This document shows, in pieces, positions 51,027-58,508 of a stretch of DNA of 64,000 bases. This DNA is from Treponema sp. UBA4692 (GTDB taxonomy: Bacteria; Spirochaetota; Spirochaetia; Treponematales; Treponemataceae), in NCBI GenBank assembly GCA_002404895.1, contig DHKO01000054.1:1-64000 (forward strand). Reading direction: 5' to 3'. Under the pieces are notes generated by a model. It saw nothing but the letters and a program-made list of their open reading frames with translations, had not been told where the DNA came from and searched no databases. The first letter of the stretch is position 1. Each line of letters starts with the position of its first letter. The position numbers were made by a program, and so were the translations under genes.

Positions 51027-53174
51027 TTAAGAATTAATCCCGCTAAAAAATGCGTTTTTCAATTCATCAGATTCATTGCCAAGCACAGAAAGCGAAGTTT
51101 TTCCATCGTCAGAAAAAGTTTCCGCGCTCGGAAGAAGATAAATCACAAGCTCTGTCTGCTCTTTCGATTTTTCTTTTCCCTTAAAAAGCCGCCCGAAAAT
51201 CGGAATCCGAGAAAGAAACGGAACACGCGAAATATTCTCGCTGTCTTCATTTTGAACAAGCCCGCTCAAAACAACCGGCTCGCCGCTTTTCGCCCGCACT
51301 TCCGTTGTAATCATTTTCTCGCTTGTGGGAGGCGGATTACCCGTCGTCGTTGACAAATCAGTTCCTTGCCGCGAGACACTCGCTGTTATTTTTGACGTAA
51401 TCATTCCGTCGCCTGTGACGGTTCCTGTAATTTCAAGCTTCAAGCCTGAAATTATCTCTTTTGTGATTCCCGAATAAATCGGCTCGCCAGTTTCCGGATC
51501 AAGATTGTTGTCTCTGTAACGATAAGTGTTTGTGTTCGCAAAGCTGATTGTCGAGCCGCTCACGCCATTCAAAGTTGTGTCCGCAAAAACTTTCGCTTTT
51601 GACTGCGTGATTGCCGATTGCAATTCAAACGCGAATTTCATTCCAAACGCGCCGACAACATCGAGATTAAAATTAAGCACGCTTCCAAGATTCGCACCTA
51701 ACGAATTCATATCTCCAAGAGAAACGCGTCCGACCTTGAAATTCGGAGACCAAGAAAATCCGTCCGTGCTTTGATACTGCATTATCAAAAGGTCATAGCG
51801 GACTCGCGGAACAGGACAGTCAATTTCTTGAAGACGAGCGCAAAGCTCAGCAAATTTTTCTTCAGTTCCAGAAAAATAAAAGCTGTCGCCGCGCCCTGAA
51901 TCAGTTATCTGCGATTTTTCGATAAACGGAGGAAGATTTTTCAAAAACTGTTCCGTCCTGATAAATTTCAGCTGCACTAGCCTCGAAAATTTCTTTGAAT
52001 CGGCAAGAGCGACAAATTCCTTAAAAGCGATGTTTTCATCATCGTCTGCAAGATACAAAAACGAGTTTTCATTTATATTGATGATTTCAATCTCAGGAAA
52101 ACGTTTTGCGCAAAGTCCGGCGATTTCATATGATTTTGCATACTTAAGAACGCATTTTTCCCAATTTTTCCCTTCGAGCTTGATTTTGTTCTTGTCTTTT
52201 GAAGGCAAAATGTAATATCTTCCGTCTTTTTCGTTTGCGGAAAATCCAGCAAGAACACACAAAGTTTCCAAAGCTTCATCAACATCAATTGAAGTGAAGC
52301 TCGCCCGCCCGATTTTTGCGTCTTTTCCGCCGTCAATGCAGAAATCGTTTCCAGAAAGCGAAAAGAGTTTTTCCAAAGCTGAAGAAAAATAGCAGCTGTT
52401 CAAGTTGCAGAAAACGCTGAAATCTTCATTCAGCAAAATTTCACATTTTCCAGTGTTCCGCTCATTTTCTTTCAAGCCGCTTCTTGCCACGTGAAAAACG
52501 CCGTCTGAACGTTTTTCAAGCTCAAAGCCTGTGCAAAGCCCGGCGATTCTATGCAAAATTTCTTCCGCCGAGCAAAATCCTGTGTGAATGCTGACTTTTA
52601 TCTGCGGAAGCGAGTCGTAAGTTACGCAAAAGCCCATTTCCAAAGCTGCTTTTTCAAAAAGCCTTGCGGGCGAAACATCAAAAGCATCCAAGGAATAAGT
52701 GACTTTTTCTGAAAGTTTTTCAGAATTTTTTTCAGAAACGCTTGATGAATTTTCAATTGCAGAAATTTCATTTTCAGGTTTATAAAATTCAAAAAAGCTT
52801 GGCTCGTTTCCAAGCTCATCTAAATCAGAAAATTCATTTTCTTTCTCAAAAATGGGCGAAGTTTCAATTTTTATTTTTGAGACAGTCCAGCATTTTTCCG
52901 ACTTCTTTACATAAAACCTGTTTTTAAGCAAAAACGAGTCAAACGCCAAGTCAAAATCATCGCCGGACCATCTAAAATCAGCTTTTCCAGAAACCGTGTC
53001 GTCGCCTGAAATCGGGAAATTTCTCGCAAGAGAAAGCGCGTAAAGAATCTCGTTTATTTCCTGCGCCACAAATTCGTAATTCTCAGCGGAAATTTTTGCC
53101 TGAATCAAAAGCAAAAAAGACGAAGCAAGCAAAATTTTTATCAGATTTTTTATTCTGACTTTTTTTGTTTCCAT
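51027..53174 (-). CDS. Secretin, GspD/PilQ type
   Basis: Secretins form the outer-membrane gate of type II, type III and type IV pilus systems. The 715-residue protein has a signal peptide (about 1-30), N0/STN-like modules repeated about three times (ISGDDTVSGKADFRW; VTYSLDAFDVSPARLFEKAA; SFTSIDVDEALETLCVLAG), a ring-building region and a C-terminal secretin domain. The C-terminal domain has KMITTEVRAKSGEPVVLSGL and the near-universal RVPFLSRIPIFGRLF and ELVIYLLP. A low-complexity Asn/Ser/Glu spacer lies at about 115-150. GGAG precedes the ATG by 7 nt. It heads the eleven-gene run. I cannot tell GspD from PilQ by eye; gene order favours the type II class. Confidence 0.9.
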   Translation of the reverse strand: METKKVRIKNLIKILLASSFLLLIQAKISAENYEFVAQEINEILYALSLARNFPISGDDTVSGKADFRWSGDDFDLAFDSFLLKNRFYVKKSEKCWTVSKIKIETSPIFEKENEFSDLDELGNEPSFFEFYKPENEISAIENSSSVSEKNSEKLSEKVTYSLDAFDVSPARLFEKAALEMGFCVTYDSLPQIKVSIHTGFCSAEEILHRIAGLCTGFELEKRSDGVFHVARSGLKENERNTGKCEILLNEDFSVFCNLNSCYFSSALEKLFSLSGNDFCIDGGKDAKIGRASFTSIDVDEALETLCVLAGFSANEKDGRYYILPSKDKNKIKLEGKNWEKCVLKYAKSYEIAGLCAKRFPEIEIININENSFLYLADDDENIAFKEFVALADSKKFSRLVQLKFIRTEQFLKNLPPFIEKSQITDSGRGDSFYFSGTEEKFAELCARLQEIDCPVPRVRYDLLIMQYQSTDGFSWSPNFKVGRVSLGDMNSLGANLGSVLNFNLDVVGAFGMKFAFELQSAITQSKAKVFADTTLNGVSGSTISFANTNTYRYRDNNLDPETGEPIYSGITKEIISGLKLEITGTVTGDGMITSKITASVSRQGTDLSTTTGNPPPTSEKMITTEVRAKSGEPVVLSGLVQNEDSENISRVPFLSRIPIFGRLFKGKEKSKEQTELVIYLLPSAETFSDDGKTSLSVLGNESDELKNAFFSGINS

Positions 53175-53790
53175 AAATTTTCTCCACGCATATATATTTG
53201 AAAAAAAAGTTCAATTCAGGCAAAAAATTTGGAAGCACAAGATAAGAAAATTCTCAAAGCGACAAAATGCCTACGCCAGATGCGAAGGCCTTGTTGCAGA
53301 ACAGAAAAAAGCAAAAAAAATAAAAAGTGTTTTTACGGCAATTATGCAAATATATAGAAGAAAGATGCGATTTTTCAAAATTTCGCTGTTCTGCAATGAG
53401 CGTGAGCGAAGCCGGAGCAGCTGGGCATTGTTTTTCAGCGTTAAAAAACGCAAGAAAAATGAAAAACTGCTCGAAAAAAGCTCGCGTTCTGATTTTTTAA
53501 ATTTAAAAAACGAAACGAATGCGGCGGCAATGAACGAATTTTGCAAAAAGTCACGAAAATTCGTGATTTGCAGATTTCAAATCCAAGCGAGCAGAAAACA
53601 GCTCGAGTTCGGAACGACGCATTTTTTAATTGAAATCACAGACTTTGCCTGAAACGACGCATTTTTGCAGATTCCGAGGCAAGACCGAAATGACGGCTTC
53701 TCAAAAAAACATCACAAGAATTTTTCTTCATTAGAATTTTACTTCCTAAAAAAATCCAGTTGTGGTAAATTTGACAGACAGGAAAAACGC
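53175..53790. other. 616-bp gene-free region between gspD and corA
   Basis: No credible gene is found. The stretch holds an 11-bp inverted repeat TTGCAGAACAG (53294-53304) with CTGTTCTGCAA (53386-53396), AT-rich tracts, the direct-repeat string ACGACGCATTTTT (twice near 53615 and 53655), and an inverted relative of the CGTCATT/TTCAGAA repeat (53657-53696). A possible gspD promoter on the minus strand is TTGAAC with a weak TATATG-type -10, which I do not call firmly. Confidence 0.6.
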
Positions 53791-54765
53791 ATGATTCGCT
53801 ATTGGATTCAGGAAGACGGTTTGCTAAAACCAATCGAAAAAGACGAAATGAACTCAAACAACCGTGTCTGGATTGACGCGCGGGACGTTACGCAGACGGA
53901 AATTTCATTTTTGAAAGACGAATACAATCTTGACGGCGAGCTTCTTCTCGACGTGATTGACCCCGACGAGCTTTCCCGGCTTGAGCCAAGCGACGAAGGC
54001 TACAATCTCGTGATTATGCGGCTTCCGGTTTTCACTCCGAACAGCGACACAGCCTACACAACAACTCCAATCGGCGCGTTCATTTTTCCAGACAAAATAA
54101 TCACAATCTGCTGGACAAACTGCGAGGTTTTAAAGGATTTAAGCGCGAACAGAATCAAAGACTTGTCTTTAAGCGATTTTCCGGCGTTTTTAATAAGAAT
54201 TCTTTCGAGAAGCGACATAATGTTTTTGCGCTACCTCAAAGAAATCAGCCGCAAAGTAAACTCAATCCAGAACGAGCTTCACGACACAATTGAAAACGAC
54301 GAGCTGATTCAGCTTTTGAACATGGAAAAATCGCTCACATATTTCACCACGTCTCTAAAGTCAAACCAGCTTCTGCTCGAAAAAATCCGCCGCACGAAAA
54401 TCCTGAAGCTCGACAACGACGATCAGGAATGGCTTGACGACGTTGAAATCGACAACAAGCAGGCTATGGAAATGGCCGGCACTTACACAACAATCACAAC
54501 CGGCGTAATGGACGCTTTCTCGAACATTCTTTCAAACAATATGAACGTAATAATGAAGAAACTTACCGTAATTTCGCTTGTTCTGATGATTATGAGCTTC
54601 ATCACGAGCTTCTGGGGAATGAACATAAAGCTTCCGTGGAGCACAAGCGGCACCTGGACCGGCTTTATCTGCCTTTCCGCGCTCTGCTTTGTCTCGGCGG
54701 TCGTCGCCTACATCGTTATGAATCTTTCGCCAAGAAAAAAGAAAAAGCCGCAGCCAAGAAAATAA
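53791..54765 (+). CDS. corA: CorA-family divalent cation channel
   Basis: CorA channels carry Mg2+ or other divalent ions into the cytoplasm as pentamers. The 324-residue protein has an acidic N-terminal cytoplasmic domain, long helices, and two C-terminal transmembrane helices. The signature GMN lies at 276-278 (FWGMNIKLPW), followed by the second helix and a basic tail KKKKPQPRK. The frame is open 42 codons upstream, but AGGA precedes the ATG at 53791, and the protein then has normal CorA length. It stands alone between gene-free regions. Whether Mg, Co or Zn is carried cannot be read from sequence. Confidence 0.93.
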   Translation: MIRYWIQEDGLLKPIEKDEMNSNNRVWIDARDVTQTEISFLKDEYNLDGELLLDVIDPDELSRLEPSDEGYNLVIMRLPVFTPNSDTAYTTTPIGAFIFPDKIITICWTNCEVLKDLSANRIKDLSLSDFPAFLIRILSRSDIMFLRYLKEISRKVNSIQNELHDTIENDELIQLLNMEKSLTYFTTSLKSNQLLLEKIRRTKILKLDNDDQEWLDDVEIDNKQAMEMAGTYTTITTGVMDAFSNILSNNMNVIMKKLTVISLVLMIMSFITSFWGMNIKLPWSTSGTWTGFICLSALCFVSAVVAYIVMNLSPRKKKKPQPRK

Positions 54766-54854
54766 AAATCAAACGGAAAAATATTAGATTGAAGATTTTG
54801 GAGCAGCATTTTATAAAAAGCAAAGACTTAAAAACATCACCCAATGCTGAAATT

Positions 54855-54990
54855 GTTCCGCCTGCTATCCGCGGTTCCGCTTTACGCTCCATTGCTTCGC
54901 TCGCACTGCCGTTCGGCTGGCAAAATGCGCGCTCACTTCGCAACGACTTCGCCGCCGCTACTATCAGGGCTAGGCTCTGCTCAACTGTGA
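54855..54990. repeat. GC-rich dispersed extragenic repeat (copy C)
   Basis: This block contains GCTATCCGCGGTTCCGCTT, CTCCATTGCTTCGC, ACTTCGCAACGACTTCGCCG and CTATCAGGGCTAGGCTCTG in the same order as 14570-14670, with a roughly 40-bp insertion between the second and third strings. It fills most of the 254-bp gap between corA and the next gene. Confidence 0.7.
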
Positions 54991-55019
54991 TTTTATGAAA
55001 TGCCTTTCTGGAGGATTTT

Positions 55020-56267
55020 ATGGCAAAAAAACTTATTCTCGCTTCTGCTGTTTTCGCTTTATTCTGCGCTGGAATTTTTCCGCCTGCACTGCAGGCTTCA
55101 ACAGCCACTTCGCAAAGTTCTTCAAGTTCCCAAGCGAAAAAAAATATCCAGCAAAGCTCGCCTTATTTTCCGGGAGTAAAAAACGGCGCAAAAAACACTC
55201 CACTAAAGGCAGAATCTGAAAATCTAAAAAGCCAGAATCAGCAGGAAAATCAAGACGATTCAAAAAAATTAGAATTCTGTGAAAATCTTTCACAAGAAAA
55301 TATTTCACAAGAAAATATTTCACAAGAAAATATTTCAAAATCGCAAGAATTTCCAGAAAATGACACATTCAGCCCGATTTCTCTTGTGCGTCTCGGCCCG
55401 AAGTTTTATGAAAAATACGATGTCTACGTTATCGGCGACGGAAGCCAGTCCTACACCGCAAAAAGATGGATTACGCCTTTTTCAATAAACCGCTACGAGA
55501 CAACCTACGAGCTTTGGTACGAAACGCGCGTTATCGCAGAAGCGCTCGGCTACAAATTCTTGAATCCGGGGCAGGAAGGCTCAAAAGGAAAGCGCGGGGC
55601 AGCTCCAACAGATGAAAAAGACCAGCCTGTAACAATGATTTCATGGTACGATGCGGTTGTCTGGTGCAACGCGCTCAGCGAGATTCATTCGCTTACGCCT
55701 TGCTACACGCTGAACGGCGAAATCTTAAAAGACGCGACAGAGACCTCAAAGCTCGACTTGTGCAGCTGCAATTTTGAAGCCGACGGATTCCGACTTCCGA
55801 CCGAAAGCGAATGGGAATATGCGGCAAGAAAAACAAAGTCAGGATTTCAAAGCGGAATGCTGGCAAGCGGCCAAGTCGATGAAAACGGAAACGAGGACGA
55901 GTCCGTTCCAGAAACTGAAATCGCATGGACTTCATCAAACACAGACAGGACAATGCGCGTCGGAACAGCAGGAACGCCGTTCTCGCCAAGCGCGCCGCCA
56001 ATGCCGGGAAGCGGAAATCCGAACGGAGCCGGACTTTTCGACATGAGCGGAAACGTGAACGAATTTGTCTGGGACTGGAGCTACAGATATTTGGACACAG
56101 AGCCTGGAGCGCGCGCAACAGGAATCAGCGCAGGACGCGAAAGAGTAAGCAGGGGCGGAAGCTGGTCAGAGTACACGCCTTTTATCTGCGCAGGCGACCG
56201 CTACAGCTACGACCCGAACGAATGTTACAATTATTTAGGATTCAGATTCGTGCAGACGATAAAATAA
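55020..56267 (+). CDS. Exported formylglycine-generating-enzyme-like (SUMF1/FGE-sulfatase) protein
   Basis: The FGE-sulfatase fold is used by formylglycine-generating enzymes, ergothioneine and hercynine synthases and many surface-binding proteins. The 415-residue protein has a signal peptide (about 1-27), a low-complexity Ser/Gln/Asn/Lys linker (28-115) with three SQENI repeats, and an FGE-like domain (about 120-415). Signatures are WYDAVVWCNALSE, DGFRLPTESEWEYAAR, GLFDMSGNVNEFVWDW, RVSRGGSW and YLGFRFV. Copper-site cysteines are not apparent in the usual place, so a catalytic FGE role is doubtful; a binding or structural role is plausible. GGAGG lies 6 nt before the ATG. A bidirectional terminator follows. 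Confidence 0.87.
   Translation: MAKKLILASAVFALFCAGIFPPALQASTATSQSSSSSQAKKNIQQSSPYFPGVKNGAKNTPLKAESENLKSQNQQENQDDSKKLEFCENLSQENISQENISQENISKSQEFPENDTFSPISLVRLGPKFYEKYDVYVIGDGSQSYTAKRWITPFSINRYETTYELWYETRVIAEALGYKFLNPGQEGSKGKRGAAPTDEKDQPVTMISWYDAVVWCNALSEIHSLTPCYTLNGEILKDATETSKLDLCSCNFEADGFRLPTESEWEYAARKTKSGFQSGMLASGQVDENGNEDESVPETEIAWTSSNTDRTMRVGTAGTPFSPSAPPMPGSGNPNGAGLFDMSGNVNEFVWDWSYRYLDTEPGARATGISAGRERVSRGGSWSEYTPFICAGDRYSYDPNECYNYLGFRFVQTIK
55290..55334 (+). repeat. Three perfect 15-bp in-frame tandem repeats
   Basis: TCACAAGAAAATATT occurs three times in tandem (55290-55304, 55305-55319, 55320-55334), encoding SQENI each time, inside the linker of the FGE-like protein. Perfect copies with a 15-bp unit keep the frame if copy number changes. 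This is a likely length-variable locus. Confidence 0.9.
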
Positions 56268-56440
56268 AGCGGAAGGCAAAAATTTGCGGCCGTTAAGCCT
56301 GCCGAAATCACAATTTTTAAGCAGAACTTTCAACGAAAAGACTCCGCTCTCAGCAAAATTGAATTTCTATCAACGGCGAAATGCCACGCGTTCCCTAAGT
56401 CAATTTCCAGCCGTGGCAGGTGATTTTCTTCAAGCAGAAA

Positions 56441-56470
56441 AAAAGCCGCAACAATTCAGCTGCGGCTTTT
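56441..56470. terminator. Bidirectional terminator between convergent genes
   Basis: AAAAGCCGCA (56441-56450) pairs with TGCGGCTTTT (56461-56470) around a 10-nt loop, giving a T-run at the 3' side on both strands. It serves the FGE-like gene on the plus strand and the phosphoesterase on the minus strand. Confidence 0.9.
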
Positions 56471-56480
56471 CTTAATTCTC

Positions 56481-57176
56481 CTAGAGCGTTCTAAGCTCGG
56501 ATTTTGTTACTTTCCAGTTTCCGTCTGAATCTTTCTCGGCTTCAGCCCATGCGTATTTTCCTTCCATAAGGCTTCCAGGATTTATCACTGTGGAATTTCC
56601 AACCGTGTCGATTCCCGCGCTTTCGTGGATATGTCCTGTAACAACGAGAAACGGCGCGCGCTTTTCAATATAATCACGCAAGAGCTGGCTTCCAACGTGA
56701 ACGCCGTTCGGAATCATATCGCATTTTGTGTCTTTCGGAGGATTGTGCATAATCAAAACGAGATTCGGCCAAAATCCGTTTTCGCCCGCGCACTGCTCAG
56801 ACGAGCTTTCCACAACATTGAAGTCAGAGAGAATCTCGTCCTCTTCGCGCTCGTTTGGAGTGTCTCCTGAAAATTTTGTTCCGCCGCCAGCACCGCAAAT
56901 CGCAATTCCATCGTGAAAAGTCAAATTTCCTTCCACGCTGATGTCGGCATTCTCAATCTCTCCAAGAAAATCTGGAGAATCGCAGTTTCCAATCACTGAA
57001 AAAATGCAGTCATGCTTTTTCAAGAGAGCGTCAAGAACAGGCTTTCCAGTCTCTTCCGCCTTGAATTTCGCGAAATCGCCGCCAAAAAGAACAACGTCCG
57101 CAGCCTTGAATTCGCCGGCAAGTTTCTCAATATTCTCAAGATTTCCGTGAATATCGCTCAAAATCAAAAATTTCAT
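56481..57176 (-). CDS. Calcineurin-like metallophosphoesterase, YfcE-type
   Basis: The 231-residue protein has the metallophosphoesterase motifs in order: DIHGN (8-12), GGDF, GNCD, a MHNPP segment, and GHIHE near the C-terminus, followed by NPGSLMEGKYAWAEAEK. These supply the two-metal site. It probably cleaves phosphodiesters or small phosphates; the substrate is unknown. It follows hisC by 15 bp and is likely co-transcribed with it. The terminator lies just past its stop. Confidence 0.88.
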   Translation of the reverse strand: MKFLILSDIHGNLENIEKLAGEFKAADVVLFGGDFAKFKAEETGKPVLDALLKKHDCIFSVIGNCDSPDFLGEIENADISVEGNLTFHDGIAICGAGGGTKFSGDTPNEREEDEILSDFNVVESSSEQCAGENGFWPNLVLIMHNPPKDTKCDMIPNGVHVGSQLLRDYIEKRAPFLVVTGHIHESAGIDTVGNSTVINPGSLMEGKYAWAEAEKDSDGNWKVTKSELRTL

Positions 57177-57191
57177 AGTTTCTTCCTTATA

Positions 57192-58379
57192 TTATATCGT
57201 TTCCATAACTTCGCGGAGCTTTTGCATTTGCCCGTGAGTTCCGACCGTGATTCTCAAAAATTCTTCAATTCCCGGTGTGTCAAAATGGCGCACAAGGATT
57301 CCAGCTTCTTTGATTTTCTGATAAGTCTCCTTGCCCGGAACGCCGTCTTTTTTGCAGAAAATAAAATTTGTCTGGCTGTCCAAAACAAACCAGTTTTTTG
57401 AACGCAAGAAATCAATAAATTCATCGCGCTCAAACGCGACCGACTGCGCGCATTTCACGTAATACCCGACATCCTCGCAGGCAGCTTTTCCGGCAGTCTG
57501 CGCAACAAAGTCAAGCGGAAAATGGTTCAGCGAATTTTTCACAGTCGTTACAGCATTCACAAGCTCCGGATTCGCAACAAGATAGCCGATTCTCTGCCCT
57601 GCTCCGCAAAGACTTTTTGAAGTCGTCCGAACAATCACAAGATTCTTGAAATCTTTCAGCAGCGGAATCGAGCTTTCACCGCCAAAATCAACATAAGCCT
57701 CGTCAACAACAAAAATTTTGTCTTTCGGAGCGTTTTCAAGCATTTTCTTAACTTCATCGCGCGTAATTCCAAGCGATGTCGGCGCATTCGGATTCGCGAA
57801 AATAATTCCAGAATCGTTTTTGTTCGCATCAGAAAGCATTTTTTCCTTGTTCAGCGTCCAGTCAGGATTCAGCGGAACTTTGTCCATCGGAACTGAATAA
57901 AATCCAGCGTAGACAGGATAAAAAGAATAAGTGTGCTCAGGAAGAACAAGCTCGCGGTCGCTGTCAAAAAAAGCGTAAAAAACAAAGCTCAAGACCTCGT
58001 CCGAGCCGTTTCCAGCGTAAATCATTTCAGGAGTAATTTCAAAAGGAATTTTATCTGCGTCAGACGGAGAAACTTTCGCGCCGCTTCCGTTTTTCTTCCC
58101 GTCTTTTAGATTCGCGCGGCACAAAACTCCGCCGCAGTCATTCAGCATTTTTGCAATCGCTTTTCTCATCTCGTAAGAATCAGGGTCAGGATAAAGCGCC
58201 ATTTTTTCAGGATTTGACTTTACCGCTTTTCGGACTGCCGCAACAACTTTCGGCGACGGCGGATAAGGATTTTCATTTGCGTTAAGCTTGATATAGACAC
58301 GGTCTTTCGGCTGCTCACCAGGAACATACGGATGAAGATTTTGCATCCGTTTTGAAAGGAAATTGATTTCAGATGACAT
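57192..58379 (-). CDS. hisC: Histidinol-phosphate aminotransferase
   Basis: HisC transaminates imidazole-acetol phosphate in histidine synthesis; relatives can act on aromatic amino acids. The 395-residue protein has YIKLNANENPYPPSP near the start, LYPDPDSYEMR, the GNGSDEVL motif, FANPNAPTS, DEAYVDFGG and the PLP lysine K255 in TTSKSLCGAGQRIGY. The frame opens at TTG four codons earlier; GGAG lies just before the ATG at 58379. It shares its divergent upstream region with the next plus-strand gene. No other his gene is in this window. Confidence 0.93.
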   Translation of the reverse strand: MSSEINFLSKRMQNLHPYVPGEQPKDRVYIKLNANENPYPPSPKVVAAVRKAVKSNPEKMALYPDPDSYEMRKAIAKMLNDCGGVLCRANLKDGKKNGSGAKVSPSDADKIPFEITPEMIYAGNGSDEVLSFVFYAFFDSDRELVLPEHTYSFYPVYAGFYSVPMDKVPLNPDWTLNKEKMLSDANKNDSGIIFANPNAPTSLGITRDEVKKMLENAPKDKIFVVDEAYVDFGGESSIPLLKDFKNLVIVRTTSKSLCGAGQRIGYLVANPELVNAVTTVKNSLNHFPLDFVAQTAGKAACEDVGYYVKCAQSVAFERDEFIDFLRSKNWFVLDSQTNFIFCKKDGVPGKETYQKIKEAGILVRHFDTPGIEEFLRITVGTHGQMQKLREVMETI

Positions 58380-58470
58380 TTTTTTCTCCAAAGATTTGTT
58401 TTATCTTAATATTTTTGCTGCTTTTGTTCTATAATTTTGCGATTTTTCAAAAAGCCGATTTTTGGAATTA

Positions 58471-58499
58471 TTGTTAATTGTATTTTTTAGTGATAATAT
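58471..58499 (+). promoter_or_regulatory. Promoter placed for a leaderless transcript
   Basis: TTGTTA (58471-58476), a 17-nt spacer and TAATAT (58494-58499). The next ATG is at 58509, 9 nt past the -10, with no Shine-Dalgarno sequence between. Transcription should begin about 2-3 nt before the start codon. Confidence 0.6.
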
Positions 58500-58508
58500 T
58501 AAAAAGTT

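Noticed and set aside
53344..53652. 102-residue plus-strand frame and a 91-residue minus-strand frame (53271-53546) in the gspD-corA gap
   Set aside because: Both are basic, Ser/Lys/Phe-rich, lack a ribosome-binding site and overlap repeated sequence.
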